The notes under the pieces: generated by a model
Told to the model about the DNA's origin: nothing
Seen by the model: only the letters and a program-made list of their open reading frames with translations
Database searches by the model: none
Translations under genes and position numbers: made by a program
NCBI GenBank assembly: GCA_903889605.1
Contig: CAISYK010000263.1
Location: 1 to 9,911, forward strand
Length of the DNA stretch: 9,911 nucleotides
Direction: 5' to 3'
From: an uncultured Bacteroidota bacterium
Lineage (GTDB): Bacteria; Bacteroidota; Bacteroidia; 2-12-FULL-35-15
In this document: positions 1 through 7,400 of the stretch, piece after piece
Numbering within the stretch: the first letter of the stretch is position 1
Layout: the number at the start of each line of letters is the position of its first letter

Positions 1-2
1 AT

Positions 3-1157
3 GATTATAAAGAAAATTTGCTTTTAAAAATCAAAGAGCTGGGTAAAGATGATAAAAACAGCACAAAATTTTATTTAGAGTATCTGCATACATTCAATGC
101 AAAAACAAACCTTCAGATAGGATATGGTAATTCATGGGAAAAACGAAATGATAATTATTCTGCTAATGAAATTACAAATCAATTTAAATACGCCGATTTC
201 CGCAATAAATTATACACTTATTTTTCCTGGCAGAAGAGTAAAACATTTGGAGTAAAATTAGGCGGAGCAGGAGAAACCAGCGCACCTGATGCGCATGGAC
301 AAAAAAACTCGTATCTCATTTTTCAGCCTTATGCCGATGTAAAATATAAACCATTTAAACAGCTTGATTTAAAAGCAAAATACCGCTCCTCCAGCAATTA
401 CCCTAACATAAGCCAAACGAATCCGTTTACAAATATTATTGACCAGCAAAGTGTAAGAACAGGAAACCCTTATTTACATCCAGAGGTTACAAATAAGGTA
501 TCCATAGAAGCGTCCATTTTAGACGGGTTTATAAGAATTGAACCATATTATCATTTTTCGAACAGCTATATTACAGAAATAGGAAAATTAAGAAGCGATA
601 CAATTTTTGAATATAATTACAGCAATGCGGGGAAATACAACAATTACGGGGTTGAGGCAGGCATTAACATTCCATTTGGGCAGAGCTTATTCTTACAGAA
701 TGATTTCAATTTTTTCAAAAGCAGTATTGACTATGCAGATAAAACAAATAATATTAACGATTGGACCATGTCGAGCCAACTCGTTTATGTGCATCAAAAA
801 TCAGGAGCGGTTGCAGTATTAAAGTATCAAAAGGAAATATTTAAAGATATTACCGCTCAGGGATACAATAAGTCAAATAACGACTATTGGATTATTTTAA
901 TTCAAAAACCTTTTTTTAAACAAAAGCTGAATATTATGCTCTTGTATTTTATGCCGGTTAATCTGGGTATTGACTATAATCAGGGAAGTTATATCAAAAC
1001 TGAAACATATAAAGAAAGCAGTTTCAGCAGTATAAGTTTCCTTAAAAATATTGTTCTTCTGGAAATAAAGTACCGCTTTAACAAAGGTAAATCTGTAAAA
1101 GGAACAGAAAAAAATATCGAACAGAAAAACGAAAAAAACACTAAAGAAGTTTTTTAA
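3..1157 (+). CDS. TonB-dependent receptor-like outer membrane beta-barrel protein, C-terminal part (5' partial)
   Basis: The frame is open to the left edge, so the true start lies outside the window; the in-frame TTG at 18 is not a convincing start. About 384 residues are visible. They alternate short amphipathic, aromatic-rich strands with polar loops, as in a transmembrane beta-barrel. A GNPYLHPE motif (near codon 155) matches the 'GNP-L-PE' signature common in TonB-receptor-like barrels of Bacteroidota (OMP_b-brl_3 type). The last strand reads LLEIKYRFNKGK, the usual closing strand of this family, followed by a Lys/Glu/Asn-rich tail of about 20 residues. The plug and any carboxypeptidase-regulatory-like N-terminal domain would lie upstream. 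By family, the role is outer-membrane uptake of a ligand that cannot be named here. The gene converges on the GH75 gene and the two stop codons overlap by 4 bases, leaving no room for a terminator between them. Family call is good; substrate unknown. Confidence 0.8.
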   Translation, partial: DYKENLLLKIKELGKDDKNSTKFYLEYLHTFNAKTNLQIGYGNSWEKRNDNYSANEITNQFKYADFRNKLYTYFSWQKSKTFGVKLGGAGETSAPDAHGQKNSYLIFQPYADVKYKPFKQLDLKAKYRSSSNYPNISQTNPFTNIIDQQSVRTGNPYLHPEVTNKVSIEASILDGFIRIEPYYHFSNSYITEIGKLRSDTIFEYNYSNAGKYNNYGVEAGINIPFGQSLFLQNDFNFFKSSIDYADKTNNINDWTMSSQLVYVHQKSGAVAVLKYQKEIFKDITAQGYNKSNNDYWIILIQKPFFKQKLNIMLLYFMPVNLGIDYNQGSYIKTETYKESSFSSISFLKNIVLLEIKYRFNKGKSVKGTEKNIEQKNEKNTKEVF

Positions 1158-3415
1158 TATTTTATCAATTTTAATGAAGCCGTATATTTATCAGATGAAA
1201 CCCTGAAAGTGTATATTCCTTTTGCAAGCTGCAGTTCAGCTGCATTTATTTCAATACTGTTTTTTCCTGCAGGATAAATTCTATCAGCTATCTGTATTTC
1301 TTTTCCCAGGACATCAATCAGTGTAACTGTTATTCTTTGTTCGGATGTTTGAGTAAAGAATAACTCAGCATTTTCATTAAATGGATTTGGTTGTACCGAA
1401 ACATTAATTGCATTTTTATTTTCAATTACACTTGTAGTAACATCAGTTAAACTTCCGTCAGAACTGCAGATACTGTTCAACCCAGCTCCATTTACTGCCT
1501 TAACACTAAAATAATAAAGTTGTCCGGAAGCCAGCGAAAGCCCTGATTTAGTAACAGAGGTGTTATGACTATTGTCTGTCCAGCTTACCACATCAGTAGC
1601 TCCTGCACTTGTTCCAATAGCATACCAATATTTTGAAATTCCCGAATTGGCATCATTAGAAGCTGTCCAGTTTGCTGAAAGTGAACTAAGTGAACCAACA
1701 GTATCGATGTCGCTTCCAATGCCGTCATTCACGGTTACGCATGAAGGAACAGTCCAGTCAACATAAATATTCTGGGAAGCAATGGCAGAAAGATTTCCGG
1801 CGGCATCATTTACAATCGATTTAATTTTTCCTGAATACATTGCAGAATCAGGGTTTTGGAACCTTATATCATTAGTCGCTGCGGAACCTACAGATATTGT
1901 AACTGAAGGAAGCCTTGACCTGTAAACTTTCAATTCACTGATCTTTGCTTTGCAGTTTCCGGTACGAAATGAAATATAATCCCCCGTGTTTGTCAAAACG
2001 CTTGAGTCAGTCCATGAGCCTAATAGTATATTATCCCTGTAAACATCTATTTTACCGGCAGTCCTGTCAAAAATCACCTTAAAGTCGTACCACTGGCTGA
2101 AAGCAGTTGTGACATTATTCACCGTACTGGATAAAGTATAAACATCGTTTACAACCTTATAAAATTGAAGAACGCTGGTTTCCTGCCTGAAATATATGAA
2201 ATAAGAGTTTCCCCTGTTTGGAAGTGCGCCGTTGTCACTGAAAAAATGAAAACCGAATCTATGTGCATTTCCACTGTATGTTAAAGGATCCATCATTGCA
2301 TAAAACTGGTATAAATACCGATTCGACAAGTTCTGATTTAGTGAAGCATAAATATTGGAATTAGCCGAAGCTGAGTCATTCTGCAAAAGATTACCTCCCG
2401 AAACCTGCCATGTTCCGCTGCTTGCAGGAACCGACCAAACAGGTGAATTATACGAATCAAAATTATCCGCAAAGAAACCATTAGCAGCATTTGCATGCCA
2501 TTCGGTTCCATTGTAATCAAGCACCTGGTAATAACTTTTGTCAAGTCCGCTGCCTCCTGCATTATCAGCATCGGTGAATGTTGATGTGAAATTAGCTGTG
2601 GTCCATCCGGAAGGAACCGATATTTGTGTTGTCGGTGCAATAGGGTCGCTTCCCGGAGGTTCCAGACAAGCTGTTATGCCTGTTCCGCCAACTGTATTTA
2701 TATAATAATTTCCTATACTGTCAATCTTAGCAATTGAAGGAATCGTGCCTTGACCGTAACCGGAGTTTGGAAAAACAATATAATCAATAATTCCTAAAGA
2801 AGTCCCGCCGGTTCTTGCATTGGGGTTAACACCTATCTGACCTGCAAGGTAAATCGAACCTTCGCCAAGCGATCCCGCAGGGCCTGAATCAGCATATATA
2901 GCAAAACACCCAAGACCTGACGAAGTATTATATACATACCCAACATCACCGATATGGATTCCTCCTAAAGATACCAGCGCAGTAGGCAAAACAAAAAACG
3001 GAACCGCTTCCGAATTAACATACCTCGAAGGATTTGTTGATGAATATGAAGAGTTTACTAAAGATGTTGTTGAAACATACATGCCCGGATAAGGCCCTCC
3101 GGAACCTTGAATAATAGGGTTGCCGTTATTATCTGTAACTACTCCCCACCAATTACCCGTAGAGCCTGCATTTGCAGTCCAATCTAATCCGCTGTTGCTT
3201 GGGCCGTAAGCTCTCGGACTTCCGTCTGCATCAATATACATCTTTGCCTTATACATGGTAAAACCCGAGGGGTTGTGGTTATAAACATCAAACCCTTCAA
3301 TGGTAGTAATAAGGGTTTTATTGCAATCGACGGGGATTTGCGCTGCGGCTGGATTATTAGTTAATATGCAGAGTAAAGAGCTCAGAAACAAATTGATAGT
3401 AAATGTTTTTTTCAT
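1154..3415 (-). CDS. Secreted glycoside hydrolase family 75 (chitosanase-type) protein with T9SS type A sorting domain
   Basis: 753 residues. Residues 1-26 are a signal peptide (MKKTF start, hydrophobic core, AAAQ end). Residues about 30-250 resemble GH75 chitosanases: KAKMYIDADGSP near 56-67, a VNSEAVPFFVLP stretch at 133-144, GDVGYVYN near 156-163, and the segment DSGPAGSLGEGSIYLA, in which Asp176 and Glu185 are the likely catalytic acid pair. GH75 enzymes are endo-acting and cut beta-1,4 links in chitosan; activity here is inferred. Residues 256-558 form a binding-type region with a lectin-like beta-sandwich at about 315-500. An Fn3-like module spans 559-662, and a T9SS type A domain spans about 663-753 (VQPNPFNENAELFF, GIYTFRV, ending LIKY). 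From residue 256 on, the sequence matches the tail of the 1201-residue neighbour without gaps. A REP-like unit lies 25-74 bases upstream of the ATG, and no good promoter was found. GH75 assignment is from motifs seen by eye. Confidence 0.82.
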   Translation of the reverse strand: MKKTFTINLFLSSLLCILTNNPAAAQIPVDCNKTLITTIEGFDVYNHNPSGFTMYKAKMYIDADGSPRAYGPSNSGLDWTANAGSTGNWWGVVTDNNGNPIIQGSGGPYPGMYVSTTSLVNSSYSSTNPSRYVNSEAVPFFVLPTALVSLGGIHIGDVGYVYNTSSGLGCFAIYADSGPAGSLGEGSIYLAGQIGVNPNARTGGTSLGIIDYIVFPNSGYGQGTIPSIAKIDSIGNYYINTVGGTGITACLEPPGSDPIAPTTQISVPSGWTTANFTSTFTDADNAGGSGLDKSYYQVLDYNGTEWHANAANGFFADNFDSYNSPVWSVPASSGTWQVSGGNLLQNDSASANSNIYASLNQNLSNRYLYQFYAMMDPLTYSGNAHRFGFHFFSDNGALPNRGNSYFIYFRQETSVLQFYKVVNDVYTLSSTVNNVTTAFSQWYDFKVIFDRTAGKIDVYRDNILLGSWTDSSVLTNTGDYISFRTGNCKAKISELKVYRSRLPSVTISVGSAATNDIRFQNPDSAMYSGKIKSIVNDAAGNLSAIASQNIYVDWTVPSCVTVNDGIGSDIDTVGSLSSLSANWTASNDANSGISKYWYAIGTSAGATDVVSWTDNSHNTSVTKSGLSLASGQLYYFSVKAVNGAGLNSICSSDGSLTDVTTSVIENKNAINVSVQPNPFNENAELFFTQTSEQRITVTLIDVLGKEIQIADRIYPAGKNSIEINAAELQLAKGIYTFRVSSDKYTASLKLIKY
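1157..2650 (-). repeat. Copy 1 of a 1494-base duplicated coding module (C-terminal 498 codons)
   Basis: Encodes residues 256-753 of the GH75 protein and aligns without any gap to 4430-5923, the last 498 codons of the C39-peptidase protein. I count roughly 100 amino-acid differences by eye, about 80% identity. At DNA level the match is patchy: exact runs of 32 bases (1950-1981 versus 5223-5254) and 30 bases (2444-2473 versus 5717-5746) alternate with stretches nearer 75%. The module holds an 'APTT...FTDADN.GGSGLDKSYYQVLDY' lead-in, a lectin-like sandwich, an Fn3-like domain and the T9SS sorting domain. Confidence 0.92.
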
Positions 3416-3439
3416 GTCTGTTTTTTTTGTGCGTTTTTT

Positions 3440-3489
3440 GGCTAAAGCCTTTTTTGTTTTTCCTTTTTCCCATGGACTAAAGGTTGCGG
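3440..3489 (+). repeat. REP-like unit A (degenerate) in the leader of the GH75 gene
   Basis: Box GGCTAAAGCC at 3440-3449, a T-rich spacer of 20 bases, then a decayed hairpin at 3470-3489 (CCATGGACT, loop AA, AGGTTGCGG). Layout and spacing match unit C at 4185-4235, but the long stem has lost perfect pairing; several positions are now wobbles or mismatches. It lies 25-74 bases upstream of the GH75 start codon, so it is probably transcribed as part of that leader or sits in its promoter. Confidence 0.7.
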
Positions 3490-3695
3490 CAACAATACGC
3501 TGAAAAATTTCATCGCTGCTTTATTTTTGAATCTATGGAGCTTCATTCTGTATTTTGCAGATAAAATTGCTGCAGATTTTTAGTTTTATTTATTATCCGC
3601 CGCCTAAAAATAGCGACAGCTGCATGCTGAAAAATATCACCATTAATTTATTTTATAACCTGGAAATTCCATAGCTTATATTATTGGCATAGCTG

Positions 3696-3747
3696 CCACG
3701 ACCTTCAGGTCGTGGGGGTAATAATATTGTCGGCATTGGCTTTAGCC
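3696..3747 (-). repeat. REP-like unit B, overlapping the 3' end of the transposase gene
   Basis: Perfect stem CCACGACCT / AGGTCGTGG with loop TC at 3696-3715, a 22-base spacer, then the box GGCTTTAGCC at 3738-3747 inside a 6-bp stem (TTGGCT/AGCCAA). The orientation is opposite to units A and C. The transposase stop codon (complement of 3705-3707) falls in the hairpin loop and first stem base, and the last 15 or so residues of the protein are encoded by this unit. A 26-base run around its box (3727-3752) is identical to 4345-4370 in unit D. Confidence 0.85.
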
Positions 3748-4175
3748 AAAACCGTTTCAAAGTGATTCGCATTCAAAAATGCATCATACTCTTCGGCAAA
3801 AGTTTTCTTTTTGTGATGTTCTTCCTGATTTAAAATATACGATCTTACTTTATCAACTGCAGAATAGCTTACCGATAAGGCAATATATTCGTCCTGCCAT
3901 TCAAATTTATTTTTGACAAATTCTTGTTTATTCACCCAAAACGATGACTCACCCTTTATTAACATACCTGTTTTAGCGATTGTTTGTTCCGTGCCAAGGG
4001 AAACGATCAAATGAATGTGGTCAGTGACACAATTAATGGTGTCTATAAAAATTCCTTTTTTAATGCTGTTTTCCCGTATATGCTGAAGCAATAATGCTTT
4101 CAACTCATTGTTAATTAAATGTTCGCGATTTTTGGTTGCCCAGATGTAATGTATCAATACTTTGGTGTACGGCAT
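3705..4175 (-). CDS. tnpA: IS200/IS605 family Y1 (HUH) transposase, possibly a REP-associated transposase
   Basis: 156 residues, the normal size for single-domain TnpA of this family. It acts on single-stranded DNA, nicking at hairpin-flanked ends and forming a 5'-phosphotyrosine bond; this is family knowledge. The HUH motif is DHIHLIVSL with His53 and His55. The catalytic tyrosine is probably Tyr113 in RSYILNQEEHHKKKTFAEEY, with Gln117 one helical turn on; this stretch is very typical of Bacteroidota members. The N-terminal 'HYIWATKNRE' strand also fits. The ATG at 4175 is only about 10 bases from the GGCTAAAGCC box of unit C and has no visible Shine-Dalgarno site. The C-terminal tail (VLAKANADNIITPTT) is translated repeat sequence from unit B. 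All key residues are present, so the enzyme may be active. The gene lies between two genes with paralogous tails. Confidence 0.9.
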   Translation of the reverse strand: MPYTKVLIHYIWATKNREHLINNELKALLLQHIRENSIKKGIFIDTINCVTDHIHLIVSLGTEQTIAKTGMLIKGESSFWVNKQEFVKNKFEWQDEYIALSVSYSAVDKVRSYILNQEEHHKKKTFAEEYDAFLNANHFETVLAKANADNIITPTT

Positions 4176-4184
4176 ATTTATTTT

Positions 4185-4235
4185 GGCTAAAGCCTTTTTA
4201 GTTTTTTTCCATTATCCACGGCCTAAAGGCCGTGG
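4185..4235 (+). repeat. REP-like unit C, just upstream of the transposase start
   Basis: Box GGCTAAAGCC at 4185-4194, a 21-base T-rich spacer, then the perfect hairpin CCACGGCCTAAAGGCCGTGG at 4216-4235 (9-bp stem, AA loop). The box begins 10 bases beyond the transposase ATG, so any promoter for the transposase must overlap or lie beyond this unit. Confidence 0.87.
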
Positions 4236-4313
4236 CAATTGTGTGCAGAAATACTTTTCCTATGTTGCCTAACTCCACTGGAGAATTATATAATCTTTTT
4301 AACTTCAAAGTTG

Positions 4314-4365
4314 CCGCGATCTTTAGGTCGTGGGTTTAATAAATTTGTCGGCATTGGCTTTAGCC
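4314..4365 (-). repeat. REP-like unit D, inverted relative to unit C
   Basis: Stem CCGCGATCT / AGGTCGTGG with loop TT at 4314-4333; two of the nine pairs are G-T wobbles. A 22-base spacer and the box GGCTTTAGCC at 4356-4365 follow. It shares a 26-base exact run with unit B (4345-4370 versus 3727-3752). With unit C it makes an inverted pair separated by 78 bases, the arrangement seen in BIME-type REP pairs. It lies about 60 bases past the stop codon of the C39-peptidase gene and could act on that transcript's 3' end. Confidence 0.8.
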
Positions 4366-4426
4366 AAAACAATTACCAGTACTCTACATTATACATTCTT
4401 CATTTTTTTCAATTGCAGAATCTATT

Positions 4427-7400
4427 TCAATATTTTATCAATCTCAACGATGAAGCATACTTATCAGATGAAACCCTAAAAGTATATACACCTTTTGCAA
4501 GCTTAAGGTCATGAGCGTTTAATAAAATGCTGTTTTTGCCTGCCGGATAAACAGCACTGGCTATTGTTATTTCTTTTCCAAGAACATCGGTAAGTGTTAT
4601 TGTTATTATTTGTTCAGTTTTTTGAGAAAAGAATAATTCAGCATTTTCATTAAATGGATTTGGCTGCGCCGAAACAATAATTGCATTTTCGTTTTCACGG
4701 ATTCCTGTGGTAACATCAGCCAAAACCCCGTCCGAATTGCATATACTATTCAATCCTGCGCCGTTAACCGCTTTAACACTAAAATAATAAACCTGCCCCT
4801 GTGTCAGGTTAAGCCCTGACTTTATTACTGACGTGCTGTGATTATTGTCTGTCCAGTTTACTATATCAGTTGCTCCGGCGCTTGTTCCTATTGCATACCA
4901 ATATTTTGAAATTCCGGAATTAATATCTGCAGAAGCTGTCCAGTTTGCCGACAATGCAGTAAGTGAACTTGATGCATCAATATCTGCACCGGTTCCGTCA
5001 TTAACTGTTACACATGAGGGAGCAGTCCAATCAACATAAATATTTTCGAAGGCAATGGCTGAGAGATTTCCGGCAGCATCATTAACAATTGATTTAATTT
5101 TTCCTGAATAAGTAGCCGAATCAGGATTCTGATACCTAATATCATTTGCTGATGCAGCACCTACAGATATTGCCGCTGAAGGAAGTCTGGAGCGGTATAC
5201 TTTCAGTTCACTTATATTTGCCTTGCAGTTTCCGGTACGAAATGAAATATAATCACCCGAAGTGGTCAAAACATTTGAATCTGTCCAGGAGCCGAGAAGT
5301 ATATTGTCCCTGTATACATCAATTTTCCCTGTGGTGCGGTCAAAAATCACTTTAAAATCATACCATTGACTGAAAGCTGTATTTACATTATTAATTGTTT
5401 TAGTCAATGTAAACACATCATTTATAACTTTAAAAATTTCAAGTGTACTTGTTTCCTGCCTGAAATAAATGAAATAGGAGTTGCCTCTATTGGTGAGAGC
5501 CCCGTTATCACTAAAAAAGTGAAAGCCGAAGCGATGCTGGCTTGTGCTGTAGGCGGCAGGATCAACCATCGCATAAAACTGGTATAAATACCGGTTCGAC
5601 AAGTTCTGATTAAGCAAAGCATAGATATTTGAATTGCCGGCACCGGAATCATTCTGAATTAGGTTTCCGCCTGCTGCAATCCATGTTCCGCTGCTTGGAG
5701 GTACTGACCAAACAGTTGAATTATACGAATCAAAATTATCCGCAAAAAAACCATTTGAAGCATTCGCATGCCATTCAGCGCCATCGTAATCAAGCACCTG
5801 GTAATAACTTTTATCAAGTCCGCTGCCTCCTATATTATCAGCATCGGTAAAGGTCGCTGAAAAATCAGCTGTCTTCCAAATATTTGGCGAAGTAACAGCT
5901 GTTGTTGGTGCTGTAGGATCCGCAGAACCGACAAGCCTGAATTTCATTGCATCAAAAGCAATGTTCTGACCTGCGGCACCTGCTGCGTCACCCAAATAAA
6001 CATAATCGGTTTGACCGGCAGCTAAACTATGGATTCCCAACGAAACCCATTGGCCGCTGTTTAGACTTTGATCAATTACAACACTGGCAGCACCGCTTGA
6101 ATTATAAATCTGATATTTTGCACTTACCGCAGTACAACCTGCTCCTCCGGGGATATAAGCAAAAATTTCATAATTTCCTGCAGTAGTAATAGTGGGTGTC
6201 CAGTTTACATAGCAGATGTCGGCAGTACCGGCTTCGGTTCCTGTGTACCAGTAATGGTTATTATATCCCGAATTTAAATCGTGATAATAGCGCTGAACTG
6301 CAGTATTCTGACTATTGTTTATATAAAAACCATGATTATAAAAAACATCATCAATAATAGTATCATTATAGGAAACCTCTGAACCTTGCGCTGTTACAGT
6401 CCATGCCACTGTATTCAGGTTTTGGTTACCATTATTATATCCCGGCCAGTCGTAATGCGAATCTTGTCCGGCCAAATTAGGCCATGCACCATTATTTTTA
6501 TTTCCATAAGGGTCATTAAAAATGATTGTATGCTGCCCGTTGATATATCCAACAGCTAAGGTCAAATGCCCGGCAGTGGTCAGCAGATTGCATACAGGGA
6601 AAGGAAAACCGCTGTTAATCTGAGCTAAGACTTTAGAGTAATTATCAGCATCTTCCAAAACAGAAGTTAAATAATGATTGGAAAGATACTGCTGCATCCG
6701 AGAATGCGGAGAGTAAGAACCTGTCCACATATTTCCGTAACCGCCCCAGGCATCTTCACCACCGCCGGTAGCAGATACATCCTGATAATAATATTCGTTT
6801 ATACGGTATTTATCTGCTACGTAAGCACCGTAATCACTATTGTGACTGCCAACTCCATTACTTGTAGTTATTGGCCATTTAGGCAGTTTATTGTAATATG
6901 CAATTGCCATAATTGAAGTAGTAGGAGCACATGATCCATAACCATAGTGCCATTCCGGTGTATCGTATACCTGGTTAACATAAGGGACAGTTGCCGGAAC
7001 GCGGGTTTCGGATTGAATTGATTTGGCAATACCTTCATGGCTTATGTTTAATGGACTTTCAGATTTAAAAATAAGCTGCTCCGCCATAGCCCCATTAACT
7101 GCCGCAGATTTAATATTTACAGTTTTTTGATTTAAGCTTTGATAAATGATTTTATTGCCTGAAGGAATGGCTGCTGTTTCGTAGTTATCAGGCGTGTTTG
7201 TAATATCAGTTATTTCGGAACCATCACACTTTGCTTTGTATATATCCGAACCAGTAAAATGAAAATCAGCGGATTCTGTTTTTGTAAAAACTACGTGCTT
7301 TGAATCCTCTGTCCATGATGGATACTGCCCTTCGGAAATAAAAGCAGTCTTTTTACTCTGCAGATCATAAATATAAAGCTCACCGGAAATTGATGAATAC

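Larger units (their letters stand above)
3696..4235 (-). mobile_element. IS200/IS605-like (Y1 transposase) unit bounded by inverted REP-like hairpins
   Basis: The transposase gene is framed by two units in opposite orientation. On the left is a perfect 9-bp stem hairpin (3696-3715), a 22-base spacer and GGCTTTAGCC (3738-3747). On the right is GGCTAAAGCC (4185-4194), a 21-base spacer and a perfect 9-bp stem hairpin (4216-4235). This symmetry suggests these are the element ends, as in single-gene IS200 elements or REP-associated transposase (RAYT) loci. The exact boundaries are inferred. Two further units, one at each side (3440-3489 and 4314-4365), mean the cluster extends beyond the element. 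No target-site duplication was sought, since this family does not make one. Confidence 0.6.

Noticed and set aside
1572..1766. A 64-codon plus-strand frame inside the GH75 gene with a near twin at 4845-5039 (both start MSVQ and share VAPALVPIAYQYFEIPE).
   Set aside because: The apparent conservation is fully explained by the duplicated coding module on the other strand; both are antisense shadows.
4185..4210. GGCTAAAGCC followed by a T-tract as an intrinsic terminator.
   Set aside because: The stem is only 4 bp and there is no plus-strand gene ending before it; the structure is better explained as part of a REP-like unit.
3696..4365. The repeated hairpins as a CRISPR array.
   Set aside because: Copies are inverted, unevenly spaced and separated by a gene; no regular spacers.
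4239..4514. A 91-codon plus-strand frame across the 3' end of the peptidase gene.
   Set aside because: It runs through REP-like unit D and antisense to the conserved sorting domain; no protein character of its own.
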